A stretch of 64,000 bases of DNA from Rhodococcus marinonascens NBRC 14363. GTDB taxonomy: Bacteria; Actinomycetota; Actinomycetes; Mycobacteriales; Mycobacteriaceae. How positions within the stretch are numbered: the stretch's first letter is position 1; every line of letters starts with the position of its first letter. Where the stretch lies: assembly GCF_001894885.1 (NCBI RefSeq), contig NZ_BCXB01000012.1:1-64000 (forward strand), read 5' to 3'. Of this stretch, positions 27,034 to 35,984 are shown piece after piece. The position numbers and the translations under genes are program-made. The notes beneath the pieces are model-generated. The model saw nothing but the letters and a program-made list of their open reading frames with translations, made no database searches and had not been told where the DNA came from.

Positions 27034-27501
27034 GTGCCTGCAGGTTTGATGTTGATCGCTTACGACGGATCCGACGACGCCAAACGTGCGGTGGAGTACG
27101 CGGGTCGGTTCATCGCTTCCGATCGCGCTGTTGTGGTGACGGTGTGGGAGCCGATGGCCCGGCAGGCCGCACGGATGTCCGGAATCTCGGGTGTGATGCA
27201 ACCCGAGTGGGTGCCCGACGAGGAGACCGAAGACATCGCGCTCACCGACGCCAAGGTCACCAACGCGGAGGGCACCGAACTCGCCGAGGCCGTCGGCCTG
27301 ATCACGGAAGGCCGGTGCATCGAATGCAGCACAACCATCTGGGCGGCGATCGTCGAAACGGCCGACGAACTCGCGGTCGACATCATCGTCGCGGGCACCC
27401 GCGGCACGACGGGCCTGCGGTCGCTGCTGCAGAGCAGCGTGGCGGATCACGTCCTGCGACACAGCCATCGCCCGGTTCTGATCGTGCCTCCCGGGAAGTA
27501 G
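27034..27501 (+). CDS. Universal stress protein (UspA family)
   Basis: A single 155-residue Usp domain. LIAYDGSDDAKRAVEYAG forms the first strand and ligand Asp, and the C-terminal VAGTRGTTGLRSLLQSSVADHVL with HSHRPVLIVP has the ATP-binding G-2x-G-9x-G(S/T) arrangement. Cytosolic; role undefined. GTG 27034 has a consensus AGGAGG site. It is divergent from lpqI across 120 bases and followed after 31 bases by isochorismate synthase, so they may form one transcript. Confidence 0.85.
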   Translation: MPAGLMLIAYDGSDDAKRAVEYAGRFIASDRAVVVTVWEPMARQAARMSGISGVMQPEWVPDEETEDIALTDAKVTNAEGTELAEAVGLITEGRCIECSTTIWAAIVETADELAVDIIVAGTRGTTGLRSLLQSSVADHVLRHSHRPVLIVPPGK

Positions 27502-27532
27502 TCCGACGGCCCCGACTACTGTCAGGTCCACC

Positions 27533-28684
27533 ATGGACGGTTTTATACTCTCCCGTGCAGATCGGACGTTGCGTACGTTCGGCGCACGGTACACATACGA
27601 CACCGCGGCGGCCTCTATCGCCGCCCTCGCGAGCGGTGATGCCGAGCTGATCGTCGGCGCCCTGCCGTTCGACCCAGCGCGGCCCGCCGCTCTGACAGCA
27701 CCCGAGTTCTGGAATTTCACCGAGGGCCCCTGGCGGCCCGATACCGTTCCCGACCTCCCGAGCGTGCGCCTGACGCGGGAGATTCCCGCTCCCGCCGAGC
27801 ACGTGGCACGCGTCCAGTCCCTTCTCGAGCGCCTGCGCGGGGGGACGCTCGAGAAGGTCGTTGCCGCACGTAGCGTTGCTCTGAGCGCCGACACCCCCAT
27901 CTCTGCAGAAGCCCTGGTCGCGAGACTCATTCGCCTGGATCCAGCCGCCAACGGATTCGCCGTCGACCTCACGGCTGCCGGCGACGGATTCCGTGCCCAC
28001 AGCCTGGTCGGTGCCAGCCCAGAAGTGCTGCTCAGCCGGCGCGGTCGACGGGTCACCTGCCGCCCACTTGCCGGAACCGCACCGCGGCGTGTCGATCCCG
28101 ATGCCGACGAACAGGAGGGCCGCGCCCTGCTGGAATCCGCGAAGAACCTGGCCGAGCACGCTTTCGTCACGGCCTGGATCAAGGAGGTCCTGGCCCCGAT
28201 GTGCACCGAACTTTCCGTTCCGAATTCCCCCGTCCTGACGAGCACGCGTGAGGTGTGGCATCTCGCCACCCCAATCGAGGGCGTGCTGCGCGACCCGGCG
28301 ACGAGCGCCCTGAGCCTGGCGACTGCCCTGCACCCGACTCCCGCCGTGTGCGGAACGCCCACCGACCTCGCCCTGGCGACCATAAAGGACGTCGAGGAGG
28401 ACCGGCGGTTCTACGGCGGCGCCGTCGGATGGTGCGACTCGGAAGGCGACGGCGATTGGGTGGTGGCCATCCGATGCGCCGAGATCGCCGCGGACGGTCG
28501 CGAGGCGATCGCGACGGCGGGCGGTGGCATCATCGCCCAGTCCGACCCGGAGGCCGAACTCGACGAGACAAGCACCAAACTACGCACCCTGATGCATGCA
28601 CTCGTCCTGGCGCAGGGACAAGGCACCAAGCCGTCGAAACATCACTACCCGGCACCAATCTGCAGTTCCATGGCCCTCGGGTGA
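27533..28684 (+). CDS. Isochorismate synthase (MenF/EntC type)
   Basis: Chorismate-binding enzyme of 383 residues converting chorismate to isochorismate for menaquinone or a catecholate siderophore. The catalytic lysine region EKVVAARSVAL, the Mg-binding PLAGTAPR block, PTPAVCGTPTDLA and FYGGAVGW are all present. No isochorismatase, AMP ligase or men gene is close, and I see no IdeR-like box upstream, so the pathway is uncertain. It ends 20 bases before a strong hairpin. Confidence 0.85.
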   Translation: MDGFILSRADRTLRTFGARYTYDTAAASIAALASGDAELIVGALPFDPARPAALTAPEFWNFTEGPWRPDTVPDLPSVRLTREIPAPAEHVARVQSLLERLRGGTLEKVVAARSVALSADTPISAEALVARLIRLDPAANGFAVDLTAAGDGFRAHSLVGASPEVLLSRRGRRVTCRPLAGTAPRRVDPDADEQEGRALLESAKNLAEHAFVTAWIKEVLAPMCTELSVPNSPVLTSTREVWHLATPIEGVLRDPATSALSLATALHPTPAVCGTPTDLALATIKDVEEDRRFYGGAVGWCDSEGDGDWVVAIRCAEIAADGREAIATAGGGIIAQSDPEAELDETSTKLRTLMHALVLAQGQGTKPSKHHYPAPICSSMALG

Positions 28685-28703
28685 TACCTTGACCCAAACA
28701 ATT

Positions 28704-28728
28704 CGTACGCGGGAACACCCCGCGTACG
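28704..28728 (+). terminator. Hairpin after isochorismate synthase
   Basis: CGTACGCGGG pairs perfectly with CCCGCGTACG around an AACAC loop. It either terminates the upstream operon or structures the leader of the DUF2613-aftD transcript, which begins 28 bases later. Confidence 0.6.
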
Positions 28729-28755
28729 TCGAGAAACGACGGTGGGAGATGTCTG

Positions 28756-28929
28756 ATGGGGAAGTTCCTTGTGCCCGGCGCGGTCAGCGCTGTGGTCGGT
28801 CTTGCGCTCGGCACTGTGGCAACGCTCGGCATCACCGCAGCCTCACAGAACAACACGCGTCCCGAAGTCGACCGCAACGGCAACGCGGATTCCTCACTGC
28901 TGAACCAGGTTGAGTACGGCAGCCGCTGA
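28756..28929 (+). CDS. DUF2613 small membrane/secreted protein
   Basis: A 57-residue protein starting MGKFLVPGAVSAVVGLALG, with one N-terminal hydrophobic segment and a short polar tail, typical of DUF2613. The same small gene sits before aftD in mycobacteria (Rv0236A, from memory). Its last 20 bases overlap the TTG start of aftD, suggesting coupling. Function unknown. Confidence 0.75.
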   Translation: MGKFLVPGAVSAVVGLALGTVATLGITAASQNNTRPEVDRNGNADSSLLNQVEYGSR

Positions 28930-31900
28930 GAGCGCCGGCTTCACGAGTTCCCGCACTTCCCCCGAGTCGGCGGCCACCATGGCGCCCTCTGGGGAGCCTT
29001 TGTCGAGACGGTGGCTGTTCGGCGCCTCTGTCGTAGCGCTTCTTCTCACCTTTCTCCAAACCCCTGGTCGGCTCGCCGCTGACACCAAATACGACCTCTC
29101 CCAGAATCCGATCGGATTCCTGGAACGGGCGGCGCATCAGTGGAGTAGCCAGGCCCCCATGGGCCAGGTCCAGAACCAGGCCTACGGATACTTCTTCCCG
29201 CACGGCGCATTCTTCGCGCTCGGCGATATCTCGAGTGTTCCGGCATGGATCACTCAGCGCGTGTGGTGGGCTCTGCTGCTCGTTGCCGGATTCTGGGGAA
29301 TTATTCGGGTTGCCGAAGCTCTCGGCATTGGTAGCCGCTCCTCTCGCCTCATCGCCGCAGTCGCATTCGCATTCTCTCCGCGCGTCCTCACCACCCTGGG
29401 TTCGATCTCTTCGGAAACCCTGCCGATGATGCTGGCCCCGTGGGTGCTTCTACCACTGGTCGTGGCCCTTGGCCGTGTGAGCGGCACCGGCCATGCGATT
29501 GGCACCGTGCGCGGGGACGCACTTTTGCGCTCACCTGCACGGTTGGCGGCGCAGTCGGCGCTGGCGGTCGCGTTGATGGGGGCGGTCAACGCTGTCGCAA
29601 CCGCGGCCGCATGCCTCGTCGCGGGCCTGTGGTGGATCTCCCACCGGCCGAACCGACGCTGGTGGACGTTCACAGCGTGGTGGTTCCCATTCCTGGCCCT
29701 GGCCACCACGTGGTGGATCGTTCCACTGCTGCTGCTCGGCAAGGTGAGCCCCCCTTTCCTCGATTACATCGAGTCGTCCTCGGTAACGACGCAGTGGACG
29801 ACCCTCGCCGAGATCCTGCGCGGCACCGACAGTTGGACGGCGTTCGTTTCCCCCGAGCGCATCGCCGGCGCCGTCCTCGTCACCCAGCCCGCCGCGGTCG
29901 CCGCGACCGGCCTCATTGCCGCCGCGGGCCTCGCCGGACTGTGCATGCGATCGATGCCCGCGCGCGGCCGCCTGGCACTGATCCTTTTCGTCGGTATCGC
30001 GGGACTCGCGGCCGGATACCTCGGCGAACTGGGCTCCCCGTTCGCCGAACAGGTGCGACTGTTCCTCGACTCCGGCGGTGCCCCCCTCAGGAACGTGCAC
30101 AAACTCGAACCCCTCGTCCGACTGCCCCTCGTCCTCGGACTGGCGCATCTACTGGCGAAGGTCCCGCTGCCTGGTTCGGTGCCGTTCGCCCGCTGGCGCA
30201 GCGCGGTTGCACACCCCGAACGCGAACCGATGGTCGCAGTCACCAGCCTGATCCTGGTTGCTCTCACCCTGGCGACGTCGCTGGCCTGGACCGGCAAACT
30301 TGCCCCACGCGGCACCTACACCGCGGTACCCGGCTACTGGCACCAGGCCGCCGCGTGGCTGGCGGACAACGCCGGAGGCACGAGCCCGGACGGCTCGGAC
30401 GCGGAGCGCGCTCTCGTCGTTCCCGGCGCACCGTTCGGTAGCCAGGTGTGGGGGCTCACCCGGGACGAACCACTGCAGGCATTGGCGTCGACACCATGGG
30501 CCTCGCGCGATGCCGTCCCGCTCACCCCGCCGGGAACCATCCGGGCGATGGACTCTATCCAGCGACTCATCGCGGACGGCCGACCCTCGGACGGCATGGC
30601 GCAGACCCTGCTCGGCCAGGGCATCCACTACCTCGTCCTCCGCAACGACCTCGACCCCGACACGTCGCGGTCGGCCCGACCCATTTTGGTTCACCAGGCA
30701 GTCACCCGCTCTCCCGGATTCACCCAGGTCGCCGAGTTCGGTGAGGACATCGGGCCCAGCGACGTCGACGGCCTGGTGATCGACAACGACCTGAGGCCCC
30801 GGTACCCGGCCATCGAGATCTTCGAGGTGTCGATGCCCGACGGTGCTCCGACCACGAGCGGCCCATACGTGGCGGACCTCGACGGGATCCCGCGGGTGCA
30901 GGGCGGGCCGGAGTCGCTGCAGCGTCTACGCGAGAACGGTGCCCTGCCCGGCGCCGGACCCGTGCTGCTGGCCGCGGACGCGCGGCGCGCCGGACTGCCG
31001 GTCGACGACATTACCGTCACCGACACACCCCGAGACCGCGAAACCGACTACGGGCAAGTCGACAACCACAGTTCGGCGCTGCGCAGCCCCGACGACGCGC
31101 GGCACACTTTCAATCTCGTGCCCGATTACGCCGTCGCCGACACGCCATTGGTGGAGGGGCAATGGGAGGGCGCGAGACTGAGCGTCTCCAGCGCTGCGTC
31201 CGACGCCACCCAACTTGGCGGCACCTCCCCAGCGAGCAGTGCCGCGGCGACCGTCGACGGTGACTCGGCGACGGGTTGGTTCAGCAACGTCATCGAGCGG
31301 GCACTCGGCCAGTGGATCCAGATCGATTTCGACACCCCGCTCACCAGTTCTCTGCTGCACATCACGACAAGTCCGGCCGCGATCGGCGCCCCTGTCCGCT
31401 GGATGGAGGTGTCGACGCCTAACGGCACAACGGCAGTCAAGGTGGACGCCCCGGGCGAGCCGATCACAGTATCTGTGCCCGGCGGTGCCACTCCCTGGGT
31501 GCGGATCACTGCGACAAGAACCGAAAATGGCTCCGCTGGAACACAATTCGGCATCAGCGAGTTGTCTGTGGAGGACTTCTCAGATCCGGACGGCCCAGTC
31601 ACCGTCCCGATCCGATATCACACGGCGCTGCCCCCCACCCCTGTCGGCACGTCTGTCTCGAGGTGGGACCTGAGTCAGGAACTTCCGGGTCGCAATGCCT
31701 GCGCCGAGTCCCCCGACCGCGTCCGGTGCAGCAACGCCCACATCCTGCCTCCCGAGGAGGTCGGTGTCTTCGAGAGAACTCTGTCGGTGCCCGAAACCAC
31801 TGCGGTCACACCTCAACTCACAGTGCGGGCACGGCAGGGAGCCGCGCTGGAAGAGTTGCTCACCCAACGGGGTCGACCCTCCGCGCACGGAACGAGCGAC

Positions 31901-33307
31901 ATCGGTGACCTGCGCGGTTCCGCATTCGCCGCCACCGACGGCGACCCGCGCACCAGTTGGTCGGCGGCGCTGGACACCACGAACGGCAAGGGCGCCAAAC
32001 CCACCCTCGTCATCGACCTCCCCGAACCCACGCTCGTCACCGGCCTCCAACTGACACCCAGCCTCGGCCCCGTACCCGCCGCTCCCAACCGAGTCGCAGT
32101 CGACCTGGGGAGCGGTCCGCAGGTGCGCGACGTGGACGAGGACGACGGGACCGTCGCCCTCGAACCACTGGTGACCGACCGAATCGTGCTCAGTCTCGTG
32201 TCCTGGAAGAACATCCTCGATCAGAACGTTCTGGGATTCGCTCAGTCACAGCCCGCCGGACTCGCGGACGTCGGGGTGCTGGGCCGGGGCGGCGCACTGC
32301 TGCCCGGTTCGGGTCCAACCGACGATCCGGGCGCCCGTACCGTCACCGTTCCCTGCACTGAGGGGCCTGTCGTCACGATCGGCGGGCAAGCCGTTCGCAC
32401 CAGCATCACTGCGCCTGTCGGACAAATACTCTCCGGCGCTCCGGTGCCCGCCACCGTGTGTGACCCTGCCGGCCCGGTGACTCTGGGCGCGGGCTCCCAG
32501 GACGTCACAGTGGATCCAGGGTCGGCGTTCTTCGTCGACAGTCTTCGCCTGAACGCAGGGGCACCGGCGACGCCGATTCCGACCGAGCAGGTCGCAACCA
32601 CCGCGTGGACCGAGAACCACCGGGAATTGACGATGCCGCGCTCGGATTCGGAGCGACTCGTCGTCGTCCCCGAAAGCACCAATGTCGGCTGGGCGGCGAC
32701 CGCCCCGGACGGCACCGAACTGACTCCCGTCGTGGTGGACGGTTGGCAGCAGGGATGGGTCGTTCCTGCAGGAACCGAGGGCACCGTGACCCTCGATTTC
32801 CCCACCGACCGCTGGTACCGACTGGGAATCTTCGGCGGCCTGCTGCTGTTGATCCCGCTGATCGCCGTCGCAGTGTGGCCGCGCCACTCGCGAAACCGCG
32901 GGCGTGACCTGGGTTCGGCGCCCAGAACCTGGGGCAGCGCGTCGGTCGGGTGGCTGGGCATCTTGGCGGCCGCCACCGTGATCGGTGGACCCGTCGGCGC
33001 GGCAACGACAATCGTGATGACCGCACTCGTCGCCGCACTCGTCCGCCTACGCGGAACCATCGCCACCGCAAGGATCCTGGTCGGCATCGCCGGTGCATCG
33101 GCGATGCTCGGTATGGCGATACTCTCCACCGGCCCGTGGCGCGCGCCCGGCGGATACGTCGGGCACTCGTTCTTCGTTCAGTTCCCGCTGCTGGTCGCGC
33201 TGGTCGCCACGGGTCTGGCCGTGCTCCCGCTCGGACGTTCGGCACTGCTGCGCCGGATCTCCCAGCGCCTCACGGCGCGGCGTGCCGGTTCTTCTACCAG
33301 TGCGTAG
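28910..33307 (+). CDS. aftD: Alpha-(1->3)-arabinofuranosyltransferase AftD
   Basis: A very large (1465-residue) GT-C membrane glycosyltransferase that adds branching arabinofuranose to arabinogalactan and lipoarabinomannan from decaprenyl-phosphoryl arabinose. About a dozen TM helices fill residues 40-460 (including the TKYDLSQNPIGFL loop with acidic residues), followed by a long periplasmic region with carbohydrate-binding beta domains (for example TVDGDSATGWFSNVIERALG, AFAATDGDPRTSWSAAL) and a final TM bundle. The TTG at 28910 overlaps the DUF2613 gene; ATG 28979 is the alternative. The 3' end overlaps the convergent acyltransferase gene by 130 bases. Confidence 0.9.
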   Translation: MSTAAAESAGFTSSRTSPESAATMAPSGEPLSRRWLFGASVVALLLTFLQTPGRLAADTKYDLSQNPIGFLERAAHQWSSQAPMGQVQNQAYGYFFPHGAFFALGDISSVPAWITQRVWWALLLVAGFWGIIRVAEALGIGSRSSRLIAAVAFAFSPRVLTTLGSISSETLPMMLAPWVLLPLVVALGRVSGTGHAIGTVRGDALLRSPARLAAQSALAVALMGAVNAVATAAACLVAGLWWISHRPNRRWWTFTAWWFPFLALATTWWIVPLLLLGKVSPPFLDYIESSSVTTQWTTLAEILRGTDSWTAFVSPERIAGAVLVTQPAAVAATGLIAAAGLAGLCMRSMPARGRLALILFVGIAGLAAGYLGELGSPFAEQVRLFLDSGGAPLRNVHKLEPLVRLPLVLGLAHLLAKVPLPGSVPFARWRSAVAHPEREPMVAVTSLILVALTLATSLAWTGKLAPRGTYTAVPGYWHQAAAWLADNAGGTSPDGSDAERALVVPGAPFGSQVWGLTRDEPLQALASTPWASRDAVPLTPPGTIRAMDSIQRLIADGRPSDGMAQTLLGQGIHYLVLRNDLDPDTSRSARPILVHQAVTRSPGFTQVAEFGEDIGPSDVDGLVIDNDLRPRYPAIEIFEVSMPDGAPTTSGPYVADLDGIPRVQGGPESLQRLRENGALPGAGPVLLAADARRAGLPVDDITVTDTPRDRETDYGQVDNHSSALRSPDDARHTFNLVPDYAVADTPLVEGQWEGARLSVSSAASDATQLGGTSPASSAAATVDGDSATGWFSNVIERALGQWIQIDFDTPLTSSLLHITTSPAAIGAPVRWMEVSTPNGTTAVKVDAPGEPITVSVPGGATPWVRITATRTENGSAGTQFGISELSVEDFSDPDGPVTVPIRYHTALPPTPVGTSVSRWDLSQELPGRNACAESPDRVRCSNAHILPPEEVGVFERTLSVPETTAVTPQLTVRARQGAALEELLTQRGRPSAHGTSDIGDLRGSAFAATDGDPRTSWSAALDTTNGKGAKPTLVIDLPEPTLVTGLQLTPSLGPVPAAPNRVAVDLGSGPQVRDVDEDDGTVALEPLVTDRIVLSLVSWKNILDQNVLGFAQSQPAGLADVGVLGRGGALLPGSGPTDDPGARTVTVPCTEGPVVTIGGQAVRTSITAPVGQILSGAPVPATVCDPAGPVTLGAGSQDVTVDPGSAFFVDSLRLNAGAPATPIPTEQVATTAWTENHRELTMPRSDSERLVVVPESTNVGWAATAPDGTELTPVVVDGWQQGWVVPAGTEGTVTLDFPTDRWYRLGIFGGLLLLIPLIAVAVWPRHSRNRGRDLGSAPRTWGSASVGWLGILAAATVIGGPVGAATTIVMTALVAALVRLRGTIATARILVGIAGASAMLGMAILSTGPWRAPGGYVGHSFFVQFPLLVALVATGLAVLPLGRSALLRRISQRLTARRAGSSTSA

Positions 33308-34395
33308 CTTGCCGACGCAACGGCGATGCTCATCACGGTTGTGAGCAACAGGGCGTAGGCGAAGTTTCCAGCGAACGGCACCAGTCCGAACACCTGAAAG
33401 ACCGTCGCCAGCACCGCGAGATGCCAGATGAAAATGCCGTACGACCATCGACCGACAGCCAGCGCACCGGGACTCGTAAGGAACCGGTGCCGCGACCTGT
33501 CGGACAGAACCAGCGGAGCCATCAGCGCGAAACTGATCACCGCCCCCAGCACTATCTTGATGGCGAACTGCCACGGCTCGAGACGCACCAACCCCGCGGG
33601 CCCTGCCAGATCAGTCGCGGTGAGCGCGAATGCCACCGCGGCGACTATCGACATCCGGACCCGATGTCGCGCCCAGCGGTGCATTCTTCCCGGCGGACTC
33701 ATCGATAACTCTGCCAGCAACATGCCGGATCCGAACCACGGCAGATAGCCAGGCAGCCAGTTTTCGTGATGAATGCCATTCGGGGCCGGAACGGGTACGA
33801 ACGCCCATACGAGGCTCACCGCGATCACCGCAAGGATCACCGGAACACGCAGCCGTGCAGTAGAACCCCGTAGCCGGAACAACGCGAATGCGAATATCGG
33901 AAGCACCAGATAGAAGGCCACCTCCACCGACAGGCTCCACATCTGGGTCAGGCCGCTGGTGAGCGTGAGCGGCACGAACACCTGGACCAGACCGAGGTTC
34001 GCCCACCACGTACGAAAACTCCCGTCCGCAGTGGGCAAGAACATCAGCACCACCGCCACCGCCACCCAGTACGCCGGCAGAATGCGCGTCACGCGCGAGA
34101 TCCAGTAGCGGACGGCTCCCTGCGCCGGACCCACGCCGCGGGCCGCCCCGGCGTGAGTGCGCCACAACAGGAATCCTGACAATGCGAAGAACACCGCCAC
34201 TGTCAGATCTAATCGTTCCACGATTCGCCCCAGGACGGGAACCTGCGTAAACCCGGTTTGGAACGCGACGTGCGTCACCAGCACGCCTAGCGCCACGAGA
34301 CCGCGCAGTCCCTCGAGTGCGGGAATAAAGCCCCGAGAGACCGGCGGGGCAGCCGATGCAGGCGTTTCCGAATTCGTGACCGATGTGCTCATCAT
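33178..34395 (-). CDS. Acyltransferase 3 family membrane protein (OafA/YrhL-like)
   Basis: A 405-residue integral membrane O-acyltransferase with about ten TM segments, expected to acylate an envelope glycan. The family hallmark PALEGLRGLVALGVLVTHV carries the Arg and His; VAVFFALSGFLLWR and MWSLSVEVAFYLVLP are the other conserved blocks. It lacks a C-terminal SGNH domain. It corresponds in position to Rv0228 of M. tuberculosis. Its basic tail (last 43 codons) is antisense to the end of aftD. Start ATG 34395 or 34392. Confidence 0.85.
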   Translation of the reverse strand: MMSTSVTNSETPASAAPPVSRGFIPALEGLRGLVALGVLVTHVAFQTGFTQVPVLGRIVERLDLTVAVFFALSGFLLWRTHAGAARGVGPAQGAVRYWISRVTRILPAYWVAVAVVLMFLPTADGSFRTWWANLGLVQVFVPLTLTSGLTQMWSLSVEVAFYLVLPIFAFALFRLRGSTARLRVPVILAVIAVSLVWAFVPVPAPNGIHHENWLPGYLPWFGSGMLLAELSMSPPGRMHRWARHRVRMSIVAAVAFALTATDLAGPAGLVRLEPWQFAIKIVLGAVISFALMAPLVLSDRSRHRFLTSPGALAVGRWSYGIFIWHLAVLATVFQVFGLVPFAGNFAYALLLTTVMSIAVASASYALVEEPARRAVRRWEIRRSSAERPSGSTARPVATSATSSGN

Positions 34396-34612
34396 GAACA
34401 GTGTGCCTGTGCCCGCGCTGTGACGAAAACCTCCGGCCGCGCCATTTCGTCTGCGAATCCGCCGACGCGATTACTATCCGATGCGGCAAATGCCCACTCG
34501 GGACTGTTAGTGTTTTGCCTCACGTGGTGTCGATGTGGACTCCATGCGATCCGTGCAGCCATGCTGCCGGTGGGGGAATCTCAACCGACAGATTTGAGTT
34601 AGGAGAGACAGC

Positions 34613-35761
34613 ATGGCGGAGCGCTCAGGGCCGAGCCGGATACTTGCTTGCATTCTGGTGGGCCTCGGTGCCTTCCTCTTGGCCGTCGCTATTCTCATTC
34701 CCACCTACACGGTGGGCAAGTTGGAGAAGACGCCCTTGGACCTCGAAGTGACCACGATCGCCACCGGCACCGGCAGCGTGCTCGACTCGGCGTCTCTTCT
34801 CGCAGGCAGTGCCCAGGTAGATACGAACGTTCCGCTGGTGTCACAGCGTTACGTCACCACCGAAGAACCCTCCAACTCGGAAGTGGTCACGCTCCAAGCC
34901 GGTCAGACACTGCTTCGGACCGACAAGCAGGGCGACACCGGCCTGCTGAATGCGATCGTCGACCGCAGCACCATCGACCGCAAGACGTCGATGCCGACCA
35001 ACGACCCGGTGGGCACCATCCAGGCGGACGCGGACCAGCCCGCCCAGGAAGTTCCACGCGACGGACTGCAGTACAAGTGGCCGTTCAACGCGGAGAAGAA
35101 AAGCTACCCCTACTTCGACCTGAACTCTCGCGCCACGCAGGACATCGACTTCGTCGAGGAGACGGAGATCAACGGCCTGAAGGTGTACCACTACAGCCAG
35201 ACCATCGATCCTGTCGACCTGTCGGTGGCGGTCGGCTCGCCGACAGACAAACTGGAGCTTCCCGCCGATGCCTGGGGCGTTCCCGGTGGCACCCTCCCCG
35301 TGACGATGACTCGCTGGTACACCAATGTGCGCGACGTGTGGGTCGAGCCCGAGACCGGTGTCGTCATCAGGGGCCAGGAACAAATGCATCAGTATTACGC
35401 CCGGAACCAGGACAGGCCGGAGATCGACGTCCTGAACGTGACATTGCCCTTCGATGAGCAGACTATCGAGTCCCAGATCGGGCAGGCCAAGGACGGCATG
35501 GACACGATCAACACATTCGGTCGCACCGTCCCCATCATTGCCGGCGTCCTCGGCATCATCGCTCTGATCGCCGGACTCGTTCTGGGACTGCGCGGCGGAA
35601 GGAGTGAGGCGCCCGCGCCCACCACAGGTGACGACGACGTGCCCCCGAGCCAGGGCGGTCGCCACTACGAAGATTCGGACGCGCCCACGGAGCAACACGA
35701 CTGGACCACGGACAAGACGGAAGAGATTCCCGTCACAGATCCGCGAAGGCACGACGAGTAG
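34613..35761 (+). CDS. DUF3068 (PorA-family) membrane protein
   Basis: A 382-residue protein with an N-terminal TM segment (ILVGLGAFLLAVAILIPTY), a large extracytoplasmic domain and a second TM near residue 310-330 (IIAGVLGIIALIAGLVLGL), then an acidic cytosolic tail. This is the DUF3068 layout, annotated in databases as porin PorA family, although I do not think pore activity has been shown for such long members. TAGGAGAGA precedes the ATG. Conserved next to aftD in mycobacteria (Rv0227c), so a role in arabinan or lipoglycan assembly is likely. Confidence 0.8.
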   Translation: MAERSGPSRILACILVGLGAFLLAVAILIPTYTVGKLEKTPLDLEVTTIATGTGSVLDSASLLAGSAQVDTNVPLVSQRYVTTEEPSNSEVVTLQAGQTLLRTDKQGDTGLLNAIVDRSTIDRKTSMPTNDPVGTIQADADQPAQEVPRDGLQYKWPFNAEKKSYPYFDLNSRATQDIDFVEETEINGLKVYHYSQTIDPVDLSVAVGSPTDKLELPADAWGVPGGTLPVTMTRWYTNVRDVWVEPETGVVIRGQEQMHQYYARNQDRPEIDVLNVTLPFDEQTIESQIGQAKDGMDTINTFGRTVPIIAGVLGIIALIAGLVLGLRGGRSEAPAPTTGDDDVPPSQGGRHYEDSDAPTEQHDWTTDKTEEIPVTDPRRHDE

Positions 35762-35762
35762 T

Positions 35763-35810
35763 AGCAACGCTGTGCAATAGCAGCGCTGGACAATAGCAGC
35801 GCTGTGCAGC
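35763..35810. repeat. Three 16-bp tandem repeats after the DUF3068 gene
   Basis: AGCAACGCTGTGCAAT, AGCAGCGCTGGACAAT and AGCAGCGCTGTGCAGC follow one another directly after the stop codon. Non-coding. Confidence 0.7.
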
Positions 35811-35844
35811 AGTAGTCCTGGGCAGCCGAACGTTACACAGTCGG

Positions 35845-35887
35845 CATCGAAGGGGACCTCGGACGAAGATCGAGGTCCCCTTCGATG
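35845..35887. terminator. Terminator between DUF3068 gene and flippase
   Basis: A perfect 17-bp stem (35845-35861 against 35871-35887) with a 9-base loop, placed between two convergent genes. Confidence 0.8.
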
Positions 35888-35984
35888 TGTCCGGAGAACG
35901 CTACTTTCGTCGCCCGATGTGACGTCGCCCGATGTGACATTGGTTCCGTCCGACTAGACAGATGCGGCATCGGGCGGAAACAGA

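Noticed and set aside
28704-28728. Riboswitch in the aftD leader
   Set aside because: A single 10-bp hairpin with a 5-base loop; no conserved riboswitch core is visible.
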